DNA from: Bacillus pinisoli
GTDB lineage: Bacteria > Bacillota > Bacilli > Bacillales > SA4
Assembly: GCF_023036475.1 (NCBI RefSeq)
Contig: NZ_JAJQKI010000019.1
Coordinates: forward strand, 1-61,995
Direction: 5' to 3'
DNA: 61,995 nt
A program made the position numbers and the translations under genes. Positions within the stretch are counted from its first letter, which is position 1. Every line of letters starts with the position of its first letter. The notes beneath the pieces were generated by a model that did not search any database, was not told the origin of the DNA, and was given only the letters and a program-made list of their open reading frames with translations. Positions 47,354 to 55,499 of the stretch are shown here, one piece after another.

Positions 47354-47384
47354 TAAGAAAAACCTCCAATGAGGAGGTTTTCAT
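47354..47384 (-). terminator. Intrinsic terminator of kapB
   Basis: AAAACCTCC and GGAGGTTTT; on the minus strand a TTCTT run follows. It lies between kapB and the MFS gene. Confidence 0.85.
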
Positions 47385-47419
47385 TAAAAAGCTAAGATTT
47401 GATATTTCAAATTTCATCA

Positions 47420-47800
47420 TTAGAAGTATTCTTTTTCAAGCTGGTTGAGCTTTTCTATAGAGAGTAATGCCCACTCACTGCCATCCTCTACTAAATCTGA
47501 TCGAAGTCGGTCTAGTGCTTCTCTAAGTGAATCTTTATAAGAAGGAATCTCTCCTTCAAACTTTTTAACCATAGCCTTAGGAATATTTGTTTGCTCACGC
47601 TCTGCTAGTGCACGTCTTTCATGAAATAAAGGTACATTTACTTGTTTATGGCTATGTAAATCGCCTTGTGTCGGATGCTTTACGACAGCCATCACTTTTA
47701 CGAGGTAATGCTCGGGTCTAATATTAGTAATCTCTCCAATATAAACACCTGTTTTATAAGGGGCTCTTACAATATCGCCCATTTGTAATTCTTCTGTCAT
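47420..47800 (-). CDS. kapB: KapB, kinase-associated protein of the sporulation phosphorelay
   Basis: 126 residues. The start MGDIVRAPYKTGVYIGEI and the block KHPTQGDLHSHKQVNVPLFHERRALAEREQTNIPKAMVKKFEGEIPSYK (cited in part: FHERRALAEREQTNIPK) match KapB as I recall it. In B. subtilis it is needed for KinB-dependent activation of Spo0F. No kinB is in the window. AGGAG precedes the ATG. Confidence 0.9.
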   Translation of the reverse strand: MTEELQMGDIVRAPYKTGVYIGEITNIRPEHYLVKVMAVVKHPTQGDLHSHKQVNVPLFHERRALAEREQTNIPKAMVKKFEGEIPSYKDSLREALDRLRSDLVEDGSEWALLSIEKLNQLEKEYF

Positions 47801-47903
47801 GATTTTCTCCTCACTTCTACAAAGAGTCTATACTGTTAATACTACCATATTGGACAAGGTTAGATTAAAATGATGATATGAGTAAATGGAGGGTGATGAC
47901 AGA

Positions 47904-48635
47904 ATGAAAAAATTTACGGTTTTATTTTTGAGTTTAATCCTTTTAGCTGCTTGCGGAACCGCGGAGGAACAGCAAGGAACTTCAGAAGAACAGCAAACAT
48001 CTGAGCAAGGAAGTACGTTTGCTGCTGAATGTACGAATGTACAAGATAAGGCTTTACGTCAACTTGAGTCAGATAATGGATGTCCGACAGTTGAAATGGT
48101 TACCTCTATGGGTACAATTACAATAGAGTTATACCCTGATATTGCCCCAAAGGCTGTAGAAAACTTTATGACGCATAGCAAAAACGGTTATTATGATGGT
48201 CTTACGTTCCACCGAGTTATGAATGAGTTTATGATTCAAGGTGGGGACCCGTTAGGAACAGGTACAGGCGGGGAAAGTATTTATGGTGAGTCGTTTGAAG
48301 ATGAATTCTCAGATAAAGTGATGCATCTCAGAGGAGCTTTATCCATGGCAAACTCAGGCCCCAATTCAAATGGTAGCCAATTCTTCATTGTACAAAAGAC
48401 AGGTATTGAAGCAGAACTTTTAGCACAAATGAAGGATGCGAAATTCCCAGAAGATCTATCAAAGGCTTATGAAGAAAATGGCGGAACACCATGGTTGGAT
48501 AACCGTCACACAGTATTTGGACAGGTAATAGAAGGCTTAGATGTGGTAGATGCTATTGCTGCCGTTGAAGTAGATGCTCAGTCCAGTAAACCTTTAGAAA
48601 CCGTTACAATTGAATCAATAAATGTGAAAGAATAA
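47904..48635 (+). CDS. Cyclophilin-type peptidyl-prolyl isomerase lipoprotein
   Basis: 243 residues. A lipoprotein signal MKKFTVLFLSLILLAAC is followed by a Glu/Gln/Ser-rich linker of about 30 residues and a cyclophilin domain. Catalytic features are LTFHRVMNEFMIQGGDP and SQFFIVQ. It should be tethered to the outer face of the membrane and assist folding of exported proteins. ATG 47904 is preferred over 47886 because the signal peptide begins there, with GGAGGGTGATGA upstream. Confidence 0.93.
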   Translation: MKKFTVLFLSLILLAACGTAEEQQGTSEEQQTSEQGSTFAAECTNVQDKALRQLESDNGCPTVEMVTSMGTITIELYPDIAPKAVENFMTHSKNGYYDGLTFHRVMNEFMIQGGDPLGTGTGGESIYGESFEDEFSDKVMHLRGALSMANSGPNSNGSQFFIVQKTGIEAELLAQMKDAKFPEDLSKAYEENGGTPWLDNRHTVFGQVIEGLDVVDAIAAVEVDAQSSKPLETVTIESINVKE

Positions 48636-48664
48636 CATTCATTAACACCATAGGAGTGTTGAAC

Positions 48665-48871
48665 ATGAACTTAGTTGCAGGACTATTTTTATATTTTCCT
48701 CAGGATAAAACAGAGTACATTCCAGCAGCGTTTTCTTTTCTTATTTTTATGATTATGGCCGTTTTTGTTTTTAGATTAATCATTAAAGTGTCACGAAAAG
48801 AGTTAAACAAACAAAAAGAAGCAGAAGAACGTATGAAGAAATGGAATGAAGAAAATCAGAGAGAGAAATAA
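48665..48871 (+). CDS. Small single-span membrane protein
   Basis: 68 residues. One membrane helix (about residues 19-40, AFSFLIFMIMAVFVFRLII) and a charged, helical cytosolic tail (KELNKQKEAEERMKKWNEEN). Not recognised. TAGGAGTG lies 7 bp before ATG 48665. It follows the cyclophilin gene by 29 bp and precedes a terminator, so the two are probably cotranscribed. Confidence 0.78.
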   Translation: MNLVAGLFLYFPQDKTEYIPAAFSFLIFMIMAVFVFRLIIKVSRKELNKQKEAEERMKKWNEENQREK

Positions 48872-48879
48872 AAGTTATG

Positions 48880-48915
48880 ACACACGATTTCTAGATGAGA
48901 TCGTGTGTTTTTTTG
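48880..48915 (+). terminator. Intrinsic terminator
   Basis: ACACACGAT and ATCGTGTGT followed by seven T. Confidence 0.9.
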
Positions 48916-49022
48916 TTTTTGATTGGAAAGCTCTTACCGACTAAAGTGGATATTAATGGTAAGATACATATATCAAAAAATAGTTATCCGTTATTTAAAA
49001 CTATTAAAGGGGGATAAAAACC

Positions 49023-50036
49023 TTGATTCGTTATCCAGTACTGAGAGAGGATATAACAATTGGCGTTACTGCTCCATCTTCTGGGGTACCAAATGAATTA
49101 CATGAATTATTAAATACGACACTAACAAGCTTGGAAAAGAAGGGTTTTCACATTGTATGTGGCGAAACCCCTTGGACTCAGGTTCAGGCAAAGTCCGCCC
49201 CTGCTAAAAAGCGCGCTGAAGAGTTGATGCAGATGATGCAAAATGAGAAGATTGACCTCATTATACCTCCATGGGGTGGAGAACTTCTGATTGAAATCCT
49301 TGAACATCTCGACTTTGACCAGATACAGAATAAGTGGATATTAGGTTACTCGGATACAAGTTTATTATTGTTAGCTATTACTTTGAAGACAGGTTTAGCA
49401 ACTGCCCATGGAACCAACTTGGTTGATTTAAGAGGAGAATATTCAGATGATACGACCGGCATGTGGCAGACTGTATTGAAAACAAGGATAAATGAATCGG
49501 TTATTCAGCAATCGTCAGAGAAATATCAAAAGAAATGGAAGCATGACCAACCTACTCCTCACATATTTCATTTAACAGAACAAACTTATTGGAAGTCCAT
49601 AGATACCAAAAAAGTAAAAATAGAAGGAAGATTGCTTGGTGGATGCATTGATGTAATTAGACACTTAGTAGGTACACCATTTGGGGATGTTCAGAGGTTT
49701 AGAGAGAGCTATATTAAGGGTGATCCTATCATCTGGTTCCTTGAAAATTGTGAGCTTTCTATTACTGACTTACGTAGGTCCCTGGTACAAATGAAATTAG
49801 CTGGTTGGTTTAAAGGTTGTGAAGCTATTATGTTCGGTAGAAGCCCAGCTAATAAACCTGTTCAAGATTATACCGTGGAAGATGTATATAAAGAGCTTTC
49901 TGAAGAACTTCAAATCCCTATTCTTTATGATATTGATTGCGGTCATGTTCCTCCACAGGTCACATTGATCAATGGGGCATATGCTAAAATTGAAGTAGAA
50001 GATGGACATGGGACGGTTCTACAAACCTTTATATAA
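49023..50036 (+). CDS. LD-carboxypeptidase / MccF-like S66 family peptidase
   Basis: 337 residues. The nucleophile Ser is in WILGYSDTSLL, preceded by the PPWGG block. The acidic and His members of the S66 triad are probably in the C-terminal half, with His in IDCGHVPPQ. Such enzymes trim muropeptides or detoxify microcin-like compounds. TTG 49023 is the start, behind AAAGGGGG. Confidence 0.9.
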   Translation: MIRYPVLREDITIGVTAPSSGVPNELHELLNTTLTSLEKKGFHIVCGETPWTQVQAKSAPAKKRAEELMQMMQNEKIDLIIPPWGGELLIEILEHLDFDQIQNKWILGYSDTSLLLLAITLKTGLATAHGTNLVDLRGEYSDDTTGMWQTVLKTRINESVIQQSSEKYQKKWKHDQPTPHIFHLTEQTYWKSIDTKKVKIEGRLLGGCIDVIRHLVGTPFGDVQRFRESYIKGDPIIWFLENCELSITDLRRSLVQMKLAGWFKGCEAIMFGRSPANKPVQDYTVEDVYKELSEELQIPILYDIDCGHVPPQVTLINGAYAKIEVEDGHGTVLQTFI

Positions 50037-50078
50037 GCATGTGAATAAAGAGCTTTAGCTAAAGCTAAGAGGTAAAGC

Positions 50079-50108
50079 AGACTTAGAGACATACTCTAAG
50101 TCTTTTTG
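50079..50108 (+). terminator. Intrinsic terminator of the S66 peptidase gene
   Basis: AGACTTAGAG and CTCTAAGTCT with a 5-base loop, then TTTT. Confidence 0.88.
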
Positions 50109-50237
50109 TTGCGTGTTTAGGATCAAATCTAAATTGCGAAAGTAAGCAGGGTTTTCAGCTTAATTCCCTCTAATATCGTTTAAACGCTTTCTGAAATGGA
50201 CAAGATACGAAAAAAAGGACTTTTGGGGGTAACTAGG

Positions 50238-50819
50238 ATGAAGAAATGGATTTTACTTATTGGGTCTGCCATGCTTTTAAGTGGATGTGCGGAAACAAGG
50301 CCATCTAAGATTGATATTGAATTGAAGAACGCAGACGGAGACAGTCATGGTTACGCAACTTTAACAGAGAAGGCGGATGGCTTACAAGTTACAGTTGCAT
50401 TAACCGGCCTAGAGCCTGGTCCCCATGCCATACATTTTCATGAAAAAGGGGTTTGTGAGGGACCAAATTTTGAATCAGCTGGAGGACATTATAACCCAGA
50501 CGACAAGGATCATGGTCTACTTAATCCTGACGGAGCTCATGCAGGGGACTTGCCGAACATAGTGGCAGAGCCAGATGGTACTGTAAAGGCTGAGTTTATG
50601 GCAAATGGAGTGACATTAAAGGAAGGTAGAACAACGTTATTTATTAAAGAGGGAACGTCTTTAATTGTTCATGAAAAGGCAGATGACGGAATGAGTCAAC
50701 CAGCGGGCGATGCTGGAAAACGAATAGCCTGTGGAGTAATAAACCTAGAAGAGCAAAAGAAAAATAAAGACAAGCCAGGTAAAGCAGAAGAGATGAAAGA
50801 AGAAGAGGAAAGTAAGTAA
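50238..50819 (+). CDS. sodC: Cu/Zn superoxide dismutase-like lipoprotein
   Basis: 193 residues. The lipobox is LLSGC (residues 12-16). The SOD domain keeps every metal ligand I can map: HFH for copper, GGHYNP, DHG, HAGDLPN for zinc with Asp, and IVHEKADD. The disulfide pair is in KGVCEG and RIACGV. B. subtilis YojM lacks full copper ligation, so this one looks catalytically more complete. A Lys/Glu-rich tail of about 25 residues ends the protein. ATG 50238 follows GGGGGTAACTAG. Confidence 0.9.
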   Translation: MKKWILLIGSAMLLSGCAETRPSKIDIELKNADGDSHGYATLTEKADGLQVTVALTGLEPGPHAIHFHEKGVCEGPNFESAGGHYNPDDKDHGLLNPDGAHAGDLPNIVAEPDGTVKAEFMANGVTLKEGRTTLFIKEGTSLIVHEKADDGMSQPAGDAGKRIACGVINLEEQKKNKDKPGKAEEMKEEEESK

Positions 50820-50840
50820 GAGCGTCGAATAAAAAGAGAA

Positions 50841-50873
50841 GGCTGTTTTCATTAATAACTCTAGAAAAGAGCC
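50841..50873. mobile_element. Minimal MITE remnant, 33 bp
   Basis: GGCTGTTTTCATTAATAACT followed by CTAGAAAAGAGCC: both ends of the family joined with almost no interior. No target duplication is visible. Confidence 0.55.
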
Positions 50874-50903
50874 TAGAATACATACTATGGGGAGGGCTCA
50901 ACC

Positions 50904-51209
50904 ATGAAAGTGATTAAAGAAAACAGAGACTATGGCCTTTTTTTATTAGACGATGGGGTAACTATCTTTCACCCAGCTTGACCTACATCCGTTTGGAACA
51001 TCGGGGATGTTCGTGATATTAATACAAGAAGAAGATTAACGGATGATGAAGTCAGAACCTATCTAGAAATCATCGCACCAGAGTTACCATGGCAGCAAGC
51101 AAAAGAAGAGCTATGGAAAGACTGTAGCTTGTTAGGAAGTCCAGGTACAAAAGAAAAAGAAAAGAATATTCAAAAGGCAATATTAGAAGACGGGAAAGAA
51201 ATTAGTTGA
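50904..51209 (+). pseudogene. Small gene interrupted by one in-frame TGA
   Basis: From ATG 50904 behind GGGGAGGG the frame reads MKVIKENRDYGLFLLDDGVT and IFHPA, then TGA at 50979-50981, then PTSVWNIGDVRDINTRRRLT and onward without another stop to TGA at 51207. Total length would be 101 residues. A Trp codon (TGG) at the stop is the simplest ancestor. The rest of the frame is undamaged, so the change is recent, a sequence error, or read through. Family not recognised. Confidence 0.75.
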
Positions 51210-51318
51210 AATCAGGGCCTAGGGTCCTGGTTTTTTTCTATACTTACAAGCTGTGCAAGAAAGAGGTTGATTTTATTGAATTGTGGTATGATAAGAAAAA
51301 AACTGTAAGGTGAGTATG

Positions 51319-51576
51319 ATGGACAATATAAATGTAAGGCTCTATGAGGCTCTCTTAGAATGGGATCCCTTTCAAATTGGTACAGGTAATTATGACCCTG
51401 AATTTGCAGATATCATTCAGGCTGTGCACGAATACGATGAAGTATATAAACTAGTTGAGCGAATTCAAGAGATATTTGAATTCTCTTTTGATCAGGTACC
51501 ACCTAAAAAAGAATCTGTAAAAATGGCAACCATTCTTATTAATATGAAGAATGATGAGTCATGTACACTAAACTAA
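51319..51576 (+). CDS. yugE: YugE, DUF1871 family protein
   Basis: 85 residues. LLEWDPFQIGTGNYDPEFADIIQAVH is the family hallmark (part: WDPFQIGTGNYDPE), and it is acidic and helical overall. Function unknown. AAGGTGAG favours ATG 51319; ATG 51316 is possible. Confidence 0.9.
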   Translation: MDNINVRLYEALLEWDPFQIGTGNYDPEFADIIQAVHEYDEVYKLVERIQEIFEFSFDQVPPKKESVKMATILINMKNDESCTLN

Positions 51577-51579
51577 ACT

Positions 51580-51615
51580 AAAGAACACTGAAAATTTCAG
51601 TGTTCTTTAGTTTGT
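51580..51615. terminator. Bidirectional terminator between yugE and yugF
   Basis: AAAGAACACTGA and TCAGTGTTCTTT with flanking A and T runs. Confidence 0.9.
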
Positions 51616-51639
51616 ATCTAGTATTCTGAATTGCCTCAT

Positions 51640-52500
51640 TTAATAAGAGAGTGATTCGGTAGAGCTATCTACTAAAAACCTTTTGATATAAGAGTAAATC
51701 TGATCTGGTCGTTCCTCAGGGATTAAATGGCCCGTTCTGTCTAGAACGATTAATTTTGATCTTCGTAGATCCTTGTTCAATCTTTTGCCTACCTGTAACG
51801 GTACTACCCGGTCTTCACTTCCCCATATTAATAAACATTCCGTATTGATCTGCTGCAATTGCTCTGGACTTAAATCCGCTTCTCGATGTCGTATAAGTCT
51901 TGCTAGACCTGGGAAAATCCGTGAATTAGTAAACGGTTGTTCATATCCGTTCATCATCTCTTCGTCAATCATTGAGGAATCATACACTACGTTTAATAGG
52001 TTCTCCTTAACACCTTTTTTTGCGAGCCAGCGCTTTAAATATGAAGGAAAGAATGGCATGTACGTGAACATGCGGATCGTCCATTTTGAGCGATCTAAGT
52101 ATGAAGAGCTACATAGTAAAACACCTTTCTCTACAAGTTCAGGTCGTTGCTTCATAATGTGTAAACACAGCTGTCCTCCCATAGAATGACCAGCGAGGAT
52201 ACATTTTCGTATTTGTAAATGCTCTAATAGTTTCACTACAATCGTTGCAATATTTTCATACGTGTACACAAATTTTTTGGATTTTCCACTTTTACCGAAG
52301 GGAGGAAAATCAATAGCGATTACATTAAAGTTTTGGGTTAACAATGGGATAAGCCTTCTAAAACTAAAGGTCGAAGAGAGAAAACCGTGTATAAGAACAA
52401 TGGTCGGAGAATCTGGTGTTGCGTTGGTCGTGTATTTCTCATAATACATCTGGAGTCCGTCAACCGTGATGGTGAAATGTTGAGGGTCGTTTGCGGTCAT
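51640..52500 (-). CDS. yugF: YugF, alpha/beta hydrolase
   Basis: 286 residues. Nucleophile elbow AGHSMGGQ, oxyanion HGFLSS, catalytic Asp in WGSEDRVVP and His in RTGHLIPEE: a full triad. A soluble esterase or lipase-like enzyme with unknown substrate. The ATG at 52500 with GGTGAAG upstream is chosen; the 13-codon extension to 52539 is unsupported. Confidence 0.9.
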   Translation of the reverse strand: MTANDPQHFTITVDGLQMYYEKYTTNATPDSPTIVLIHGFLSSTFSFRRLIPLLTQNFNVIAIDFPPFGKSGKSKKFVYTYENIATIVVKLLEHLQIRKCILAGHSMGGQLCLHIMKQRPELVEKGVLLCSSSYLDRSKWTIRMFTYMPFFPSYLKRWLAKKGVKENLLNVVYDSSMIDEEMMNGYEQPFTNSRIFPGLARLIRHREADLSPEQLQQINTECLLIWGSEDRVVPLQVGKRLNKDLRRSKLIVLDRTGHLIPEERPDQIYSYIKRFLVDSSTESLSY

Positions 52501-52564
52501 GTTCTTCACCCTATCTGTTTTTATAGGTATTTTTCTCAAATACTGGATATTTAAAAATAAAAAA

Positions 52565-52590
52565 GGACAAGTTTACTTAAAAACTTGTCC
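52565..52590. terminator. Hairpin with a U-run on the minus strand, ahead of yugF
   Basis: GGACAAGTTT and AAACTTGTCC. On the minus strand it is followed by TTTTTTATTTTT, a good terminator, 65 bp before the yugF start. It would stop minus-strand transcription coming from 52600-52800, where I see no gene. The remainder of 52591-52808 holds the sigma-gene promoter region. Confidence 0.7.
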
Positions 52591-52670
52591 AATAAAAGGG
52601 GGGAATACTAGAAAACCTTATCAACAATATAGCCAAGATTCCTAAAATTTAAACGTAGTTCACATTTTTT

Positions 52671-52697
52671 TGCAACAATTGCTTGGCATCTTTCGTT
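52671..52697 (+). promoter_or_regulatory. Candidate ECF-sigma promoter (autoregulation)
   Basis: TGCAAC (52671-52676) and CGTT (52694-52697) with a 17-bp spacer resemble the ECF class promoter TGAAAC/TGTAAC-N16-CGTC. It lies 112 bp before the sigma gene. ECF operons are commonly autoregulated. Confidence 0.4.
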
Positions 52698-52808
52698 ATA
52701 TTTATGAAAGGGCAGAGATCAAAGGTAAATCGTCCAAACGCCATAGTATTGAACTATTGAATAAAGCCTTACTAAATAAATATTTTCAGAGAAATGGGGG
52801 GAAATCCG

Positions 52809-53360
52809 ATGAATGAAGAAGAGTTAATACTAAAAGCAAAGCAAGGAAACAACATGGCTTTTCAACAATTAATTGAGTTGTATTATCCTATTGTTGAACG
52901 CTTTGCCTACCAGTTAGGTAATCGTAGAGATGAAATAGATGACATTACTCAGGAAGTGTTTATACGGGTCTATCGATTTTTAGACCAGTTTTCAAAAGCA
53001 AAGTTTACAACCTGGTTGTACAAAATCACGCTAAATGTTACGAGGGATATGGCTCGAAAGAAAACGCAAAATGAACGTAAACTTTTTAAAATTCAACTTC
53101 AGCCTGTGGATGATTATCCCGAGGTGGAGGCATCACTTTTACAGAATGAAGAAGACCGACTGCTTCATATTAGCATTCAACGGTTAAATGAAAAGTATCG
53201 AGTACCGATTATCTTATTTTATTTCCATGATAAAAAATATGAGGAAATTGCCGAGATTCTCTCTATTAGTCTATCTTCCGTGAAAACAAGACTACTGAGA
53301 GGAAAAACCATGTTAAAGAAACTAATGGAAGAGGAAGAAAGAAAGGGTGGTGAAAGATAA
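52809..53360 (+). CDS. ECF-family RNA polymerase sigma factor
   Basis: 183 residues with sigma region 2 (AFQQLIELYYPIVERFAYQ, DDITQEVFIRVYRFL) and region 4 (KYRVPIILFYFHDKKYEEIAEILSISLSSVKTRLLRGK, cited in part: YEEIAEILSISLSSVKTRL). Partitioned with its membrane anti-sigma by the next gene. ATG 52809 follows TGGGGGG. Its stop overlaps the next start by one base. Confidence 0.93.
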   Translation: MNEEELILKAKQGNNMAFQQLIELYYPIVERFAYQLGNRRDEIDDITQEVFIRVYRFLDQFSKAKFTTWLYKITLNVTRDMARKKTQNERKLFKIQLQPVDDYPEVEASLLQNEEDRLLHISIQRLNEKYRVPIILFYFHDKKYEEIAEILSISLSSVKTRLLRGKTMLKKLMEEEERKGGER

Positions 53361-54568
53361 TGGATCCATTAGAAAAGCGATTACGTCAACTTAAAGATTC
53401 TTATGAAGAGATTCCTACAATCAATAAGGCAAGTCAAATTATGGATCGCATCCAAAAGACAGAATTGCAAAAGAAGCGTAAAGGCTGGAAGACCCAGCTA
53501 CCATATGTAGCGAGCTTTATGGGTGTATTACTAATAGGTGGAATCCTCGTCGTGCAATTACTCGCTAGTCCTGAATCTAGTCCTAGTCCAGGTGACTCAC
53601 CTAACACAGAAGAGGAATCCTCTAATGTAGAACCTAATGAAAAAGTGACAGCAGAAGAGATTGCAAAGAAGCATGAAGAGCTTGAAGCCTATTATAACGA
53701 GCAGAAACTAGCATTTGAAAAGATAGAATTTATATCTATTTCTAATGCAGAAGAAATAGAGCATATCCTTAAAGCGAAAACACTTGTCGAACAATCGGCT
53801 TCTCTTGACCCCAAGAATTTTGAAGATAGTACCGATCTCGAGAAGACCTTTAGTGATTTAAAAAGTATAGTTCAAGATAGCTTTGAACTTCCGAAGCAAG
53901 ACTTCCAACAAATCAATGAAAATACAGATTTTCTGATAATCATGGAGAAACAGGAGAATTTCTTGAGTTACTTAGATGAGCAACTACGAAACTATAGTGT
54001 AGAGTTCTCACAGAAGTTGAGTCAGGATTTCTTTGAAGGATTGGATATGTTAAATCAATTAAATGTTAAGGACCCTGAAATACGAGCCTTCGCCGAAGAA
54101 GTCATTCAAAACGGATATATTTTTATTAATTCTGGTGGTGAAGGTCAATACGGTACAAGAATTAACTATCAATACTATCTGAATGAATTTGGAACAATGT
54201 TAGATCCAGTTGTTAAAGAATTTGCAGAGTTAATGATTAAAAGAACAGCCATGGATGGAGCAATTATTCCAACTTGGGAGGAACTAGGGAATAGACTTAT
54301 CCAACTCGAGGAACTAAAGAATAGTTATGAAGGTTCTAGTAGCGTAATCAATGATGCATATCAATTTGACCTAAATCTTTATCTAAACGGTGCAGATAGT
54401 TCTCGGGCCTTTATTAATGGTAAACTAGACCCTGAACTACAAAAGAGCTATGAATACATCTTGGCTAATCATAAAGATACAGAAACCTATACTATTGTAA
54501 AAGAATATTATGATCTCTTGGAAAAGGGTAATTTTAAAGAAGAAGCAGTCGCTGACTATAATAAGTAA
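53360..54568 (+). CDS. Membrane anti-sigma factor-like protein
   Basis: 402 residues. An N-terminal cytosolic part of about 45 residues (MDPLEKRLRQLKDSYEEIP) precedes one membrane helix (about 50-70, YVASFMGVLLIGGILVVQLL). A large external domain of about 330 residues, acidic and helical, follows a Ser/Pro/Glu linker. Topology and overlap with the sigma gene make it the cognate anti-sigma, though no zinc motif (HxxxCxxC) is seen in the short cytosolic part. The external domain is not recognised. Confidence 0.8.
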   Translation: MDPLEKRLRQLKDSYEEIPTINKASQIMDRIQKTELQKKRKGWKTQLPYVASFMGVLLIGGILVVQLLASPESSPSPGDSPNTEEESSNVEPNEKVTAEEIAKKHEELEAYYNEQKLAFEKIEFISISNAEEIEHILKAKTLVEQSASLDPKNFEDSTDLEKTFSDLKSIVQDSFELPKQDFQQINENTDFLIIMEKQENFLSYLDEQLRNYSVEFSQKLSQDFFEGLDMLNQLNVKDPEIRAFAEEVIQNGYIFINSGGEGQYGTRINYQYYLNEFGTMLDPVVKEFAELMIKRTAMDGAIIPTWEELGNRLIQLEELKNSYEGSSSVINDAYQFDLNLYLNGADSSRAFINGKLDPELQKSYEYILANHKDTETYTIVKEYYDLLEKGNFKEEAVADYNK

Positions 54569-54661
54569 TCTCATGCTTTTTTGATAAACATCCCCTCCTA
54601 TGGTATAATTTTATATTGCGTATATAAGACAGATTAAAATATAACAATAGGAGTGTTTCGG

Positions 54662-55051
54662 ATGTCTGAGAAAATTGAAGTGGGAAGCGTATTAAGTGGG
54701 AAGGTAACAGGCATTCAGCCCTATGGTGCGTTTGTTGCTCTAGATGAAAATACACAAGGACTTGTGCATATTTCAGAAATTAAGCATGGTTTTGTAAAGG
54801 ATGTTAGCGAACATTTAACAGTAGGGGACGAAGTAAAGGTAAAGGTTCTTTCAATCGATGAAGAAGCGGGGAAAATTAGTCTTTCCATTCGCGCAACAGA
54901 GAAGGCTCCAGAAAAAGCACCGTTACAAAAGATTATTAAACGTAATAGTGAGAAGCTGAACACAGAGGCTCATGGATTTAATACGCTTAAAGATAAGTTA
55001 GAAGAATGGATTGAGAAATCCGACGATCGTGAAAACTTATTAAAGAAATAA
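54662..55051 (+). CDS. yugI: YugI, S1-domain RNA-binding protein
   Basis: 129 residues. The N-terminal S1 domain (about 5-72) is clear: VGSVLSGKVTGIQPYGAFVA, GLVHISEI and VKVLSIDEEAGKISLSIR. The C-terminal tail is basic and helical. General stress protein 13 family; binds ribosomes or RNA. AGGAGTG precedes ATG 54662. Confidence 0.94.
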   Translation: MSEKIEVGSVLSGKVTGIQPYGAFVALDENTQGLVHISEIKHGFVKDVSEHLTVGDEVKVKVLSIDEEAGKISLSIRATEKAPEKAPLQKIIKRNSEKLNTEAHGFNTLKDKLEEWIEKSDDRENLLKK

Positions 55052-55054
55052 ATT

Positions 55055-55091
55055 AAAACAGGTAAGAAGCGAATGGCTTCTTACCTGTTTT
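55055..55091. terminator. Bidirectional terminator between yugI and yuzA
   Basis: AAAACAGGTAAGAAGC and GCTTCTTACCTGTTTT, a perfect 16-bp stem. Confidence 0.93.
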
Positions 55092-55108
55092 ATTTATTCT
55101 TCCAGAAT

Positions 55109-55345
55109 TTATCTAGTTGGTCTAGCTTCTGGACTTGTTTCAACTTCTTTCCATGGTTTGAATAGAAGGCCAAGATTGATTAATCCAGAGATTCCTACAA
55201 GACCATATACGATTCTTGATAGGGCAGCATCTTGTCCACCGAAGATGGCAGCAACTAGGTCAAATTGGAAAAATCCAATTAATCCCCAGTTTATTGCACC
55301 GATTATTGTAAGAGCTAAAGCAAGGCGTTGAATTGTACTCATCAT
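55109..55345 (-). CDS. yuzA: YuzA, DUF378 membrane protein
   Basis: 78 residues with two hydrophobic segments. GAINWGLIGFFQFDLVAAIFG is the conserved DUF378 block (part: GAINWGLIGFFQFDLV). Function unknown. AAGGAGGT precedes the ATG. Same neighbour order as B. subtilis yugI-yuzA-yugJ. Confidence 0.92.
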   Translation of the reverse strand: MMSTIQRLALALTIIGAINWGLIGFFQFDLVAAIFGGQDAALSRIVYGLVGISGLINLGLLFKPWKEVETSPEARPTR

Positions 55346-55499
55346 GTTACCTCCTTAGTGTATGGTTAAAATAACTTCAAGATTATGATGAGTATTATTG
55401 AATATTTTTATACATACTTAAGAGAGTCACTTTCCTTTACAAGGTTATGTACTGTCATACATAATAAAAGTATGAAAGAAATGGGGAGGTAGTTTAACG

